Numbered from the stretch's first letter, positions 1 through 9,447 are shown. The stretch: 64,000 nucleotides of DNA from Verrucomicrobiota bacterium (GCA_020831625.1 JAFIGD010000027.1:1-64000), one strand, 5' to 3'. A program made the numbers and translations. Notes: generated by a model from the letters alone, not told the origin.

Positions 1-63
1 TCATTCGTCACTCGTCATTCGTCACTCGTCATTCGTCACTCGTCACTCGTCACTCATCACTCT
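1..63. repeat. Heptamer array TCAYTCG, copy 1
   Basis: Nine consecutive 7-base units fit TCAYTCG with small changes at the right end. On the minus strand each unit carries TGA, and 7 is not a multiple of 3, so all three minus frames are closed within 21 bases. The aminomutase-like gene to the right ends inside this array. The array touches the window edge and may extend further left. Confidence 0.9.
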
Positions 64-1171
64 CCCCGGGATCCCAATACCGCGTCACCTCACCCCGATA
101 ATTCCGCAGCACCAGATAATCCCCGTCCCGCTCCCGCACATACCCCGGCCCCACCGGCACTTTTCCGCCGCCGCCCGCCGTGTCCACCATATATGTCGGC
201 ACCGCGTACCCCGTGGTGTGACCATGCAACGACCGGATAATCTCCTGACCCGCCGCCACCGACGTCCGGAAATGGGCGCTGCCCTGAATCGGATCGCACT
301 GATGCAGATAATACGGCTTGCACCGCACCCGCAAGAGCCCCAGATTCAAACGCTTCATCACCTCCGGGTCATCGTTTACCCCCTTTAACAACACCGTCTG
401 ACCGCCCAGCGGAATCCCGGCGTCCGCCAGCCGGTTGCAGGCCGTTCGCACCTCCGGGGTCAGTTCATCCGGATGCGTGAAGTGAATACTGAAAAACAGC
501 GGATGCACCTTCTTCAGAATATCGAGCAGTCCGTCGGTGATCCGGTACGGCAGCACCGCCGGCACCTTGGTGCCGATCCGCAGAAACTCCACATGCGGAA
601 TCTCCCGCAGCCGGGTCAAGATCCATTCCAGCCGCTCATCCGCCAGGATCAGCGGATCCCCGCCGCTCAACAGCACATCCCGGATTTCCGTATGTTCACG
701 GATATAGTCCAGCGCCCGTTCCCACATCTTTTTTTCCGGCAGAAACTCTCCGCCGCCCACCATCCGCGCCCGGGTGCAATACCGACAGTAGGTCGCGCAA
801 AAATCCGTGACCAGAAACAGCACCTTGTCCGGATACGTGTGCACCAGACCCGGAAGCGGACTGTGCGCATCCTCCCCCAGCGGATCCTCACACTCATCGC
901 CGCTGCGCTCAAACTCCGCCATCGTCGGAATCTTGGTGCGGCGGATCGCCTGCTCCGGATCCTCCGGATCAATCAGCGACGCATAATACGGGGTAATGCC
1001 CAGCGGCAGCATCCCCGACCGACGCCGGATCGCCTCCCGCTCTGAATCCGTCAGACGGAACAAACGCTCAGCGCCCTCCAGATCCCGAATCCGGTTCCGC
1101 AACTGCCACCGCCAGTCCGTCCACTGAGCGTCAGGGACCTCAGGGTAATATCTGGTGCGAAATGCTTGCAA
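50..1171 (-). CDS. kamA: KamA-family radical SAM lysine 2,3-aminomutase
   Basis: This 373-residue protein should be a PLP- and [4Fe-4S]/SAM-dependent aminomutase that interconverts L-lysine and beta-lysine. The cluster motif CATYCRYC lies at about residues 125-132, and the PLP lysine is K337 in the GGGGK motif. The N-terminus (DWRWQLRNRI, then ITPYYASLID) matches KamA rather than the shorter EpmB type. It is shorter than clostridial KamA (about 416 residues) and lacks that C-terminal extension. The start is TTG; an in-frame TAG lies two codons upstream, so no earlier start exists. The last residues (GESDE) are encoded by the heptamer repeat. Product could be an osmolyte precursor or beta-lysine for EF-P, since efp and epmA are in this window. 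The exact substrate is inferred. Confidence 0.85.
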   Translation of the reverse strand: MQAFRTRYYPEVPDAQWTDWRWQLRNRIRDLEGAERLFRLTDSEREAIRRRSGMLPLGITPYYASLIDPEDPEQAIRRTKIPTMAEFERSGDECEDPLGEDAHSPLPGLVHTYPDKVLFLVTDFCATYCRYCTRARMVGGGEFLPEKKMWERALDYIREHTEIRDVLLSGGDPLILADERLEWILTRLREIPHVEFLRIGTKVPAVLPYRITDGLLDILKKVHPLFFSIHFTHPDELTPEVRTACNRLADAGIPLGGQTVLLKGVNDDPEVMKRLNLGLLRVRCKPYYLHQCDPIQGSAHFRTSVAAGQEIIRSLHGHTTGYAVPTYMVDTAGGGGKVPVGPGYVRERDGDYLVLRNYRGEVTRYWDPGESDE

Positions 1172-1178
1172 AGCCTAA

Positions 1179-1823
1179 TTAGTTCTTTATCTCAACATTT
1201 GCGACATTATCTCGGTGGTTAGTACCCCCTGCAAAAACCCTACTTCGGCCTGCAGATACAACAACTGATCGAGTTCGATGTTGACGAGGATCGGAATAAT
1301 ATTCAATCATGTTATTTAGATCTAAATCCAGTTTTATTGCGTATTGCCCCCCCCACGGATCGAGCATTTCACCTGGCTGATTTCCTAATGTTTGCATTGA
1401 GAGAAATACTTTACCTCTTGGATTAAGATTTCGCCATGTTTCGGGTAAGCCGGTTGTTTCATTAGTAAGAACCTGAATAATACGTCTCGACCTCACGGCC
1501 CAATTAGCACCCAATTGATCAGACCTGTCATTGTTACCAGGAAATGGTTGAGTTTGTTCAATACCAAAATCTCCACTGCCGGAGCCGGGTTGAACACCTT
1601 GTTCTCCAAAAGGTACGGGTAAATATCCATAATCATTATAAAACATCGTGATCGCCGCGGCGATGCTGCGGACATCCGCCGACGCCTGATTGCGCTTGGC
1701 GGTTTCGAGGGCCCGGTTAATCGCCGGAAACAGCAGGCCGGCGAGAATCGCAATAATCGCGATCACCACCAGCATTTCGATGAGCGTGAAACCGGAACGT
1801 TTATGAGAAGGGGTTTTTTTCAT
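1179..1823 (-). CDS. Type II secretion pseudopilin (GspG/GspH-like)
   Basis: The N-terminus has a short basic leader and then GFTLIEMLVVIAIIAILAG. This is the prepilin peptidase site (cleavage after G, E at +5) followed by the hydrophobic helix that packs into a pseudopilus. The mature domain has about 200 residues with a DPWGGQYAIKLD stretch typical of the GspG group. The start chosen is ATG at 1823 with GGAG seven bases upstream; a TTG four codons earlier overlaps that ribosome site and is less likely. It lies 7 bases before the aminomutase and after a second pseudopilin, so the three may be co-transcribed. No GspE or GspF is in the window. Confidence 0.85.
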   Translation of the reverse strand: MKKTPSHKRSGFTLIEMLVVIAIIAILAGLLFPAINRALETAKRNQASADVRSIAAAITMFYNDYGYLPVPFGEQGVQPGSGSGDFGIEQTQPFPGNNDRSDQLGANWAVRSRRIIQVLTNETTGLPETWRNLNPRGKVFLSMQTLGNQPGEMLDPWGGQYAIKLDLDLNNMIEYYSDPRQHRTRSVVVSAGRSRVFAGGTNHRDNVANVEIKN

Positions 1824-1856
1824 GATTTTCTCCAATATCTTAAATAATTCATTATA

Positions 1857-2333
1857 TTAATTTCGAAGTGTAATGTCGTCTCCACGTCCAAAAGACGCTG
1901 GGGTATTTGCGTCGGGTGACGAACCAAAACGACCATCTGGGCCTCGGCTTCCGAGTCGGAAAAACAGGCCGGAACTCTGTGGTGCATAATAGTAATCCCG
2001 TCCCCAGGGATCAATCGGTGTTTGACCGTTTAAATCTGTAAGATCCCATTCGACGCCAACGTAGCGCTCTGATCTATACCAACGCACAAGCTCAGACAAT
2101 CCACCTTGATCGATAGTCGGATAACTGCCCTTATCAGCCCGATAACTCTCCAACTCCAGCGCCATGCTCCCGATTTCTGCCCGGGCCTTGGCTTCGGCGG
2201 CGCCGCGCTGGGCTCCGCCGGAGATTCCGACGACAATCCCCATCAGAATCATAATGATGGCAATCACCACCATCAGTTCCATCAGAGTCATCCCCTGCTT
2301 GTTTTTCTTTGTCATTCGGTTATCAGGTCTCAT
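1857..2333 (-). CDS. Type II secretion major pseudopilin (GspG-like)
   Basis: About 158 residues. The leader MRPDNRMTKKNKQG precedes MTLMELMVVIAIIMILMGI, a class III signal with E at +5 (here Met, not Phe, is the first mature residue). The C-terminal part has DPWGRDYYYAP and then SRGPDGRFGSSPDANTP, resembling the calcium-binding loop of GspG. The ATG at 2333 has GGAG nine bases upstream; the ATG at 2315 is a possible alternative. It precedes the second pseudopilin by 33 bases and is divergent from recD2. Assembly ATPase and inner-membrane platform genes must be elsewhere. Confidence 0.85.
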   Translation of the reverse strand: MRPDNRMTKKNKQGMTLMELMVVIAIIMILMGIVVGISGGAQRGAAEAKARAEIGSMALELESYRADKGSYPTIDQGGLSELVRWYRSERYVGVEWDLTDLNGQTPIDPWGRDYYYAPQSSGLFFRLGSRGPDGRFGSSPDANTPASFGRGDDITLRN

Positions 2334-2428
2334 CAGTCTTGTCTCCAAATCATAGGTACGGAATAACATCTTCTTAAAACCTACACGAAAATGTTGCTTT
2401 CGTATACTCAATAGCGAAATTTATCGCA

Positions 2429-4597
2429 ATGCCAGCAGAAAATTCCCATGAAATGATCAGCGGTCTCGTCGACCGCGTCACCTTCCACAACGAGGACAAC
2501 GGATTCTCGGTGCTCAAGGTGCAGGTCAAGGGCCAAAAAGAGCCGGTCACCCTCGTGGGCCGCGTGGCGCAAATCACCGCCGGGGAACATGTTGTCGCGG
2601 AAGGAGTCTGGAACATCGACCGAACCCACGGCCGCCAGTTCAAAGCCGAAATGATCCGCGCCACCCCGCCGGACAGCCCCGAGGGCATTGAAAAATTTCT
2701 CGGCTCCGGCCTCGTGAAAGGCATCGGCCCCGTTTACGCAAAAAAACTGGTCGGGCATTTCGGCAGGGACGTGCTGAAGATCATCGACGAACAGTCCGCC
2801 CGCCTCCAGGAGGTCGAGGGCATCGGCCCCACCCGCCGCAAGGCCATCAAGGAAAGCTGGCAGGAGGCCAAATCCGTGCGCGAAATCATGACCTTCCTCA
2901 TGAGCCACGGGGTCAGCACCGCCCGCGCCTTCCGCATCCACAAAACCTACGGCGAGGAGGCCATGGTCAAGGTTCAGGCCGATCCCTACTGCCTCGCCCG
3001 CGATATCCGCGGCATCGGCTTCAAAACCGCCGACGAAATCGCCTCCCATTTCGGCTTCGACAAAAACTCCCCCCTCCGCGCCCGCGCCGGGGTCGAACAC
3101 ATGCTCGCCGAAATCTCCGGCCAGGGCCATTGCGCCTGCCCCCGCGATGAACTCACCCGGCAAAGCGCCGAACTGCTCGATATCGACAGGCAAATCGTCG
3201 AGGACGCCATTCTCCACGGACTCGCTGAAAAGCGGCTCATCCTCGAAGTCCAACATGCCGATGACCCGCTGATCTACCTGTCCGCTCTCCACCGCGCCGA
3301 AACCGAACTGGCCGACGACCTCCGCAAACTCCTCTCCGCCCCCTTCCCCTTCGAACCCATCCCGGAGGACAAAGCCCTCGACTGGGTCCAGAAGCAAATC
3401 AAAATCGACCTCGCCCCCGCCCAGCGCGATGCGGTCGCGACCGCCCTCCGCAGCAAGGTCATGGTCATCACCGGCGGACCCGGCGTGGGCAAAACCACCA
3501 TCGTAAACGCCATCATCCGCATCTTCAAGGCCCGCAAGCTCAAGGTAAAACTCGCCGCCCCCACCGGGCGCGCCGCCAAGCGCCTCTCCGAAACCACCGG
3601 CGAACACGCCATGACCCTTCACCGCCTGCTGGTGTTCGATCCCGCCACCGGCGGCTTCAAACACAACCGCTCCAGCCCGCTCAAGGGCGAGGTCTTCATC
3701 ATCGACGAAGCCTCCATGCTCGATCTGCATCTCGCCTATCAGGTCATCCGCGCCCTGCCCGCCAACGCCGTGCTCCTCCTGGTCGGTGATGTCGACCAGC
3801 TCCCCTCCGTCGGCCCCGGCTCCGTCCTCCGCGATGTAATCGAAAGCGGATCCGTGCCCGTCTGCCGACTCACCGAAATCTTCCGCCAGGCCCAAAACAG
3901 CGCCATCGTCATGAACGCCCACCGAGTCAACCGCGGCGAATTCCCCGTAAGCGGCTCCCAGGCCCACCCCGGCGATTTTTACATTGTGCCCGCCGAAACC
4001 CCCGAAGAGGTCTGGAGCAAAATCCGCGGCCTCCTCAAAGGGGCCCTGCAAAACAAATTCGGCATCGATCCCCGCCGCGACGCCCAGCTCCTCACCCCCA
4101 TGCAGCGCGGCGGCCTCGGCGCCCGCGCGCTGAACACCGAGATCCAAACCCTCCTCAATCCCCGGGGCGACTTCGTCGAACGCTTCGGCACCACCTTCCG
4201 CGTCGGCGACCGGGTCATGCAGACCCTCAACAACTACGATAAAGATGTTTTCAACGGCGACATGGGCCGGGTGGTCTCCATCGATCCCATGGAGCGCGAA
4301 CTCTGGGTCGACATGGCCGGTCACAAGGTCTCATACTCCTTCAACGAACTCGACGAACTCGTCCTCAGCTACGCCATCACCATTCACAAATCCCAGGGCT
4401 CCGAATACCCCTGCGTGATTCTGCCGCTGCACACCCAGCATTACATGATGCTGCAGCGCAATCTCCTCTACACCGCCATCACCCGCGGCAAACGCCTGGT
4501 CATCCTCGTCGGCAACAACAAAGCCATCGCCATGGCCGTCAACCGCGCCGACACCCGCCACCGCATCGGCTGCCTCAAAAACCGCCTCAGTCACTGA
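2429..4597 (+). CDS. recD2: RecD2-like SF1B DNA helicase
   Basis: This 722-residue protein is a 5'-3' DNA helicase of the RecD2 (YrrC) type, which works without RecBC. An N-terminal OB-like region and helix-hairpin-helix segments (GIGPVYAKKLV near residue 100, then GIGPTRRKAI and GIGFKTADEI) precede the motor. Walker A GGPGVGKTT lies near residue 350 and Walker B FIIDEASM near 424. Later motifs are GDVDQLPSVGPG and, at the C-terminus, the UvrD-like YAITIHKSQGSEY followed by LLYTAITRGK. Length and domain order are normal. It stands alone, divergent from the pseudopilins; the ATG has no strong ribosome site. Confidence 0.95.
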   Translation: MPAENSHEMISGLVDRVTFHNEDNGFSVLKVQVKGQKEPVTLVGRVAQITAGEHVVAEGVWNIDRTHGRQFKAEMIRATPPDSPEGIEKFLGSGLVKGIGPVYAKKLVGHFGRDVLKIIDEQSARLQEVEGIGPTRRKAIKESWQEAKSVREIMTFLMSHGVSTARAFRIHKTYGEEAMVKVQADPYCLARDIRGIGFKTADEIASHFGFDKNSPLRARAGVEHMLAEISGQGHCACPRDELTRQSAELLDIDRQIVEDAILHGLAEKRLILEVQHADDPLIYLSALHRAETELADDLRKLLSAPFPFEPIPEDKALDWVQKQIKIDLAPAQRDAVATALRSKVMVITGGPGVGKTTIVNAIIRIFKARKLKVKLAAPTGRAAKRLSETTGEHAMTLHRLLVFDPATGGFKHNRSSPLKGEVFIIDEASMLDLHLAYQVIRALPANAVLLLVGDVDQLPSVGPGSVLRDVIESGSVPVCRLTEIFRQAQNSAIVMNAHRVNRGEFPVSGSQAHPGDFYIVPAETPEEVWSKIRGLLKGALQNKFGIDPRRDAQLLTPMQRGGLGARALNTEIQTLLNPRGDFVERFGTTFRVGDRVMQTLNNYDKDVFNGDMGRVVSIDPMERELWVDMAGHKVSYSFNELDELVLSYAITIHKSQGSEYPCVILPLHTQHYMMLQRNLLYTAITRGKRLVILVGNNKAIAMAVNRADTRHRIGCLKNRLSH

Positions 4598-4713
4598 GAT
4601 AGATTTTAGCTATAGAATACATAACATAAATAAAATTATTAATCTTTTAAATTACCTGTTAATTTAGGAGTTTTTCAACTTGTTTTACCCCCGGAATCTG
4701 CCAAGCAGACGGG

Positions 4714-4956
4714 ATGAAACTCGCAGCCGACATCAGTCTTTATCCGCTTACCGAAACCTACATTCCGCCCATCGACGCCATCATCGCGCGCTTTGAGAGC
4801 TATCCGGAAATCGAAGTCCGCCGGAACGCGCTGAGCACCCAGCTTTTCGGCGAATACAACGCGGTCATGAACGTCATCCATACCGAAATGGCCCGGACGT
4901 TCACCGAAAACAAAGCGGTCCTCGTGGTGAAATTCGTCTGTACTGAGCGCGATTGA
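4714..4956 (+). CDS. YkoF/thiamine-binding-like small protein
   Basis: 80 residues, beginning MKLAADISLYPLTETYIPPI and containing STQLFGEYNAVMNVI. This pattern matches the single-domain YkoF/MTH1187-like ferredoxin fold, known to bind thiamine or hydroxymethylpyrimidine-like ligands in some members. No thiamine genes or transporter are adjacent, so the ligand is unknown. The ATG is the only start in frame; an AGGAG 38 bases upstream is too far away to serve it. It follows recD2 after a 116-base AT-rich gap and is convergent with the next small gene. Confidence 0.7.
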   Translation: MKLAADISLYPLTETYIPPIDAIIARFESYPEIEVRRNALSTQLFGEYNAVMNVIHTEMARTFTENKAVLVVKFVCTERD

Positions 4957-4963
4957 ACCTGTG

Positions 4964-5149
4964 TCAGACTCCGTAGAGTCGCTCCACCAGTTCTTTAAAC
5001 CAGGGCGGGCGCCAGAGAACCAGATACATCCCGAAAAAAGGCGCGATGGGAACAGGACCGATCTCCAACAGCGCGAGCAGGAACAATACGCCCATACATT
5101 GCAGGCGGGTGATGAAAATAATTCGTTTACGTTTTTTGAAGTCTGTCAT
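4964..5149 (-). CDS. Small hypothetical membrane protein
   Basis: 61 residues. A basic start (MTDFKKRKR) is followed by two hydrophobic stretches, IIFITRLQCMGVLFLLALLE and IGPVPIAPFFGMYLVLW, and ends PPWFKELVERLYGV. It probably spans the inner membrane once or twice. I do not recognise the family. A start ten codons further upstream (MYGAGN) is possible, but neither start has a clear ribosome site. Its 3' end faces the YkoF-like gene 7 bases away. Confidence 0.5.
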   Translation of the reverse strand: MTDFKKRKRIIFITRLQCMGVLFLLALLEIGPVPIAPFFGMYLVLWRPPWFKELVERLYGV

Positions 5150-5242
5150 AATTAAGCGTCGGTTACCGGCACCATACATTACTTCGCGTTAAAATGGAAT
5201 GTCCGCATTGACGAAACGCGCCAAATCGCTTTAGGTGCGCGC

Positions 5243-5689
5243 ATGAACCTTCAAAATCTCAATCTCATCCCCCACCCCGAAGGCGGTCGCTTTCGGGAAA
5301 TCCACCGTTCTGAAGACTCCGTGGCCTTGACCGACGGCCGCTCGCGCCCGGCGCTGACCCATATCTATTATCATCTTAACGCCGGCGAACGCAGCCGCTT
5401 CCACCGGGTGGAGCAGGAGGAGGTTTGGAACCTCTACGCTGGCTCGCTCCGCTTGCATTTGCTCACCGAAGCGGGCGGGTATTCGGACATCGTCCTTTCC
5501 GAATCGGCCAATACCTTCTGCACAGTCATCCCCGCCGGAGCCTGGCAGGCGGCCGAACCGCTGGATAACGAATGCCTGGTGGGTTGCACGGTCGCTCCCG
5601 GGTTTGATTTCGCCGATTTCCAGCTTATCTCCGCAAATCATCCGCTCAGCTCCCGAATCCGGGAACTCGGCCTGGAACGGTTTATGTAA
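5243..5689 (+). CDS. DUF985 cupin protein
   Basis: 148 residues of the Cupin_5/DUF985 family. Typical elements are HPEGGRFREIHRS near the N-terminus, ALTHIYYHLNAGERSRFHRV, EEVWNLYAGSLRL, and a C-terminal GCTVAPGFDFADFQL. The fold is a beta barrel. The biochemical role of the family is poorly defined and none is assigned here. AGG lies eight bases before the ATG. Its last eight bases overlap the end of the convergent rsmB-like gene. Confidence 0.85.
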   Translation: MNLQNLNLIPHPEGGRFREIHRSEDSVALTDGRSRPALTHIYYHLNAGERSRFHRVEQEEVWNLYAGSLRLHLLTEAGGYSDIVLSESANTFCTVIPAGAWQAAEPLDNECLVGCTVAPGFDFADFQLISANHPLSSRIRELGLERFM

Positions 5690-6920
5690 TAGTGCACCGC
5701 AGCCGCGCTGCGTATGCGCCGTCGCTGTTTTTTTCGCCGGGGAGCCGCAGAATCTCCTCCTCCAAACGCCATTCGGGACGGGCCGCCAGCCACGATTTCA
5801 CCTGTTGCGTGGTTTCCTCGGGCTCAATGGAGCAGGTGCTGTACACCATTCGGCCTCCGGGTTTCACGAGCGCGGCCCCCTGGTCTAAAAGGTGAGTCTG
5901 CAATTCGGCGACTTCGCTCAGCGCGCGTCGGCTGAACCGCCAGCGGGCGTCCACCCGGCGTTGAAGCACGCCGGTGTTCGAGCAGGGCACATCCAGAAGC
6001 ACCCCGTCAAAACTGTCCGTTTCCAGACCGTTCATTTCTTTGCAGAGAATCTCCACGCCGTCGAGGAGGAGGCGTTCGAGATTTTCCTTGAGCCGTCCGA
6101 TGCGCGCGGGGTTGGGGTCCAGAGCGGTCAGCCCCTTCCCGTCACCGCCCAACGCCTCCGCAAGCAGAGCCGCTTTGCCGCCCGGCGCGGCGCAGGCGTC
6201 CAAAATCCGCTCGCCCGGTTTCGCCCCGAGCAGCCCCGGGGCCAGGGCGGTGGAGGCATCCTGAAGATACCAGTGTCCGTCATCAAATCCGGGAAGCTCG
6301 GTGGGTGAAAGCCCGCGCGGCAGCACGTAAAAACCATCCGCGTCCTCCACCGGAGTCAGATCCTCCGGCACCGCCCGTCCCCCGCCGCGCCGGGTGAGCC
6401 GCGCGACCGTCACCGCCCGCCGCTGATTCCAGGCGCAAATCCGTTCCGCCTCCGCCGCGCCGAAGGCTTCCGTCCAGCGGCGAACGAGCAGTTCGGGATG
6501 CGACAAGCGCACCGGCAGCGGCTGTTGCGCGATCCAGGTTTCAATCTCCCCGCGCCGGCGTGAAACATTGCGCAACAGTCCGTTGGCATACCCGATCATC
6601 GGCTTGGGAAATTTCGCTTTATGGGCGGCTTCGAGCGTTTCATGCACAGCGGCATGTTCGGCCACACCGTCGAGCAACAGCAGCTGTGTCAGTCCGATCC
6701 AGAGCACCGGACGGAACTCCGCGGCGGGGGGGCGGCTGCTCAAGTGGTGAATCACCGCATCGAGCAGCCCCTTGTTCCGCAGGGAGGTCAACACCAACTC
6801 GCGGGTGAGCGGGGTGGCCTCAAACCAGTCGGCCTCCTCGTCGGGCGGCTGACCGGTTTTCACCCACCCGCGCAGGAGGCGAAGGGCGTGAACGCGTTCA
6901 GAGGGCCGCGGGGCGGTCAA
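5682..6920 (-). CDS. rsmB: RsmB/NOP-family rRNA (cytosine-C5) methyltransferase
   Basis: 412 residues. An N-terminal NusB-like helical domain (about 1-140) precedes a Rossmann methyltransferase. The SAM motif LDACAAPGGKAALLAEAL lies near residue 240. The two conserved cysteines are in DVPCSNTGVLQRR near 310 and YSTCSIEPEE near 360. This architecture is that of RsmB, which methylates C967 of 16S rRNA; the exact target is inferred. The start is TTG, overlapping the stop of the upstream methyltransferase as TTGA, which suggests translational coupling. Confidence 0.9.
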   Translation of the reverse strand: MTAPRPSERVHALRLLRGWVKTGQPPDEEADWFEATPLTRELVLTSLRNKGLLDAVIHHLSSRPPAAEFRPVLWIGLTQLLLLDGVAEHAAVHETLEAAHKAKFPKPMIGYANGLLRNVSRRRGEIETWIAQQPLPVRLSHPELLVRRWTEAFGAAEAERICAWNQRRAVTVARLTRRGGGRAVPEDLTPVEDADGFYVLPRGLSPTELPGFDDGHWYLQDASTALAPGLLGAKPGERILDACAAPGGKAALLAEALGGDGKGLTALDPNPARIGRLKENLERLLLDGVEILCKEMNGLETDSFDGVLLDVPCSNTGVLQRRVDARWRFSRRALSEVAELQTHLLDQGAALVKPGGRMVYSTCSIEPEETTQQVKSWLAARPEWRLEEEILRLPGEKNSDGAYAARLRCTIT

Positions 6921-7807
6921 TCCTCAAAACCCTCGTCCTCTTCATCCTCCAGGCCCGCGAACATGGGTCCGTCATCCTCGGCTTGCGTCATCGGCTGTCC
7001 GGGTTCAAACTCCTTTTGCCGCCAGTATTCGCCCAGAATAATTCCGGTGGCCGTGGCCACATTCAGGCTCTCCACATTTTCGGAGCCGGGGATCTTAATC
7101 ATCATGTCGGCTTCCTCGATGAGGAAATCGCTGAGTCCGCTGGACTCCGGCCCCATCATCAGCAACATCTTGTCCGGCAGCGTGCTGGTGTAGAGGTTTT
7201 CGCCCTGGTGACTGCTGGTGCCGACCACGGTGTATCCCGCCGCCTTGAAGATCGGGAGCGATTCGCTGATGCGTCCCGCCTCCACGAACTGCACAAACTC
7301 GGCTCCGCCCTCGGCGCTGCGGATCGCGGCGCCCGACTGGGCGATCACCGCGTCGCCCACCAACAGGCCTTCGACGCCGAAATGCGAGCAGGTCCGCAAG
7401 ATTGAACCGACGTTATGCGGATTCCCCAGACGCTCCAGGGCCACAATGCAGTCGGTATCCAGATCAATCGAGGCCTCGAGATATTCCTTGATCGTGAACG
7501 GGTCCGTCTTTTTCACCAAAAAACAAATGCCCTGATGGCTCTTGGTTTCGGCGATTTTGTCCATTTCAAAGGTGTCAATGATCCGGTACGCCTTGCGGGC
7601 CTGCGCGCAGGCTTTCATGATGTATCCAAAGCGGTACGCCACATCCTCCGCGAAATACGCGCGGACGATCTGTTCGGGACGGTTTTCAAAAAACGATTTG
7701 CAGGCGTTCACCCCGAAAATTTTCATTTCCATGGGATCTTCCGAGAAACGGGAACGCGGACGGGGCGAATCCCCGTGCTCACGGGGAGAAAAATCTGATG
7801 TGTCCAT
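6917..7807 (-). CDS. SpoU/TrmH-family RNA 2'-O-methyltransferase
   Basis: 296 residues. An N-terminal substrate-binding region (about 30-110) precedes the SPOUT trefoil-knot domain. Diagnostic motifs are ALERLGNPHNVGSILRTC, LMMGPESSGLSD and IPGSENVESLNVATATGIIL. It should methylate the ribose of a 23S rRNA or tRNA nucleotide (RlmB/TrmH-like); the target cannot be read from sequence. The ATG at 7807 is preceded by GGGAG at six bases. The C-terminal tail is very acidic (EDEEDEGFED). It lies between serA (11 bases) and rsmB (4-base overlap), so the three likely form one operon. Confidence 0.88.
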   Translation of the reverse strand: MDTSDFSPREHGDSPRPRSRFSEDPMEMKIFGVNACKSFFENRPEQIVRAYFAEDVAYRFGYIMKACAQARKAYRIIDTFEMDKIAETKSHQGICFLVKKTDPFTIKEYLEASIDLDTDCIVALERLGNPHNVGSILRTCSHFGVEGLLVGDAVIAQSGAAIRSAEGGAEFVQFVEAGRISESLPIFKAAGYTVVGTSSHQGENLYTSTLPDKMLLMMGPESSGLSDFLIEEADMMIKIPGSENVESLNVATATGIILGEYWRQKEFEPGQPMTQAEDDGPMFAGLEDEEDEGFED

Positions 7808-7818
7808 GTTTGTCTCCC

Positions 7819-9399
7819 TTATGAAACGCTGATGCACGCGGCCATGCGCGCCTGAATCTGCGAAGCGATGTTCTCCACCGTCGCCTGAGGCACCGGCTGA
7901 CTGACCTTGATCACCGCAATGGAGTTTTTACCGCTCTCATCGTGGGGATTCCGGACATCGTCGATGTTGATGCCCGCGTCCGCGACGGCGGCGGCGATGG
8001 TGCCGAGCACGCCGGGACGGTCCTCAAAGCTGAAAACCAGGGTGTGCCCTTTGGGATCAAAATACAGCTTCTCGAAATCATTGATGCGGGAGACCATCAA
8101 ATGGCCTTCGGTGACCGTGCCGCGCACGGAGACACTGTGCAGGGTGTCTTTTCCGGTTTCGGCGGTCAGATCCACGGTGATGGAATCCCCGTAGCCCTTG
8201 CGGTTGTCCACATCGCGGTTGCTGTAGTCAATCCCGTGCTCCTTAAGAACCGCCAGCGCGGCCCGGTGATCCAGCGAACGGTCAAACTCGCTGTTCAGCG
8301 CGGTCACCATCGGAACCACCAGCCACTCCGCATATTGCGACAGGTCGCCGTACACGCTGGTTTCCAGGAGTTTGAGACGGCTCTTCGGTCCCAGGAGACC
8401 TTTGGCCAGCGCGATCAGCGTGTAGGCCAGATCGCCGTAGGCCTCGTCCAACCCTTCGGGAATATCGCGGTTGACGATATAACTGGTGATGCCTTTTTCA
8501 TCAAAATCGACCAAAATGCGGGCCGCCATTTTCGCGGCGTTTTCGTTGGCCTCAAAGGTGCTCGCCCCCAAATGCGGGAGCATGATATCCGCGACATCCG
8601 CCACCGACTTGGGGCCGGCCTCGTCTTTGGGATACACATCGTTGAGATAACGAAGTTTTTTGTCCGCCTTGACGGCGCGGAGATCCTCTTCATTCAGCAC
8701 TTCGCAGCGGGCGCAGTTGATCAGCGTCGCCCCGTCTTTCATGCGCGAAAGCAGATCGCGGTTCACAATCCCCTTTGTGGCGTTGTTGGCCGGAATGTGC
8801 AGGGTGACATAATCACTGACCGCGAACAGATCCTCGAGGCTCATCAGTTCCACGCCCAGCTCTTCGGCGCGGTCGGAGCTGATCATCGGATCAAAGCCCA
8901 CCACCCGCATATCGAAACCCGACAGGCGGCGGATCGTCAGACGGCCGATATGCCCCAGGCCGACCACACCGATGGTTTTGCCGGTGATTTCACGGCCCAT
9001 GAATTTGGCTTTTTCCCAGGCGCCGGAACGGCAGGAGGCGTCTGCGGGAATCAAATGGCGCGCGTCCGCCAGCATCAGAGCCACCACTTCCTCGGCCACG
9101 CCGTTGGAATTCGCGCCGGGGGTGTTCATCACATCAATGCCCCGCTTGCGGGCGGCCTGAATATCAATGGTGTTGTATCCGGCGCCGGCCCGGATGATCA
9201 CTTTCAGTTTCGGGAACAGATCCAGCACCGCTTCGGTGACTTTTTCGCTGCGGACAATGAACGCGTGGGCGTCGCTGTGGTCTTTGGCGAGGTCCTCAAA
9301 CGAAACGCCGGGGAGCTGAACAACCTCGTAACCGCCGTGTTCCTGCAAAAGTGTGCGGGCGACAGCGTCAAGCTTGGTGGGAATTAAAACTTTTTTCAT
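7819..9399 (-). CDS. serA: D-3-phosphoglycerate dehydrogenase
   Basis: 526 residues, long-form SerA, the first enzyme of serine biosynthesis. The N-terminal catalytic domain contains the NAD motif GVVGLGHIGRL, the NCARCEVLNEEDL arginine region and the LPHLGASTFEANENAA histidine region. An intervening domain and a C-terminal ACT domain (FEDRPGVLGTIAAAVADAGI) follow, as in the Bacillus/Mycobacterium type. A likely sigma-70 promoter lies 49 bases upstream. It heads the serA-spoU-rsmB run. Confidence 0.95.
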   Translation of the reverse strand: MKKVLIPTKLDAVARTLLQEHGGYEVVQLPGVSFEDLAKDHSDAHAFIVRSEKVTEAVLDLFPKLKVIIRAGAGYNTIDIQAARKRGIDVMNTPGANSNGVAEEVVALMLADARHLIPADASCRSGAWEKAKFMGREITGKTIGVVGLGHIGRLTIRRLSGFDMRVVGFDPMISSDRAEELGVELMSLEDLFAVSDYVTLHIPANNATKGIVNRDLLSRMKDGATLINCARCEVLNEEDLRAVKADKKLRYLNDVYPKDEAGPKSVADVADIMLPHLGASTFEANENAAKMAARILVDFDEKGITSYIVNRDIPEGLDEAYGDLAYTLIALAKGLLGPKSRLKLLETSVYGDLSQYAEWLVVPMVTALNSEFDRSLDHRAALAVLKEHGIDYSNRDVDNRKGYGDSITVDLTAETGKDTLHSVSVRGTVTEGHLMVSRINDFEKLYFDPKGHTLVFSFEDRPGVLGTIAAAVADAGINIDDVRNPHDESGKNSIAVIKVSQPVPQATVENIASQIQARMAACISVS

Positions 9400-9447
9400 A
9401 GACTAATTTATCCAGTAATTTTGGGACGTAGGGCGAAATGGACCCGC

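Noticed and set aside
1-63. CRISPR array
   Set aside because: The units are 7 bases with no unique spacers of constant length, and no cas genes are present.
2408-4324. 638-residue open frame antisense to recD2
   Set aside because: It mirrors the GC-rich codon third positions of recD2, has a composition dominated by Gly/Ala/Asp/Glu, no motif and no ribosome site. Similar shadows cover serA, amtB, trpB, the DEAD-box helicase, the alpha-galactosidase and nadB.
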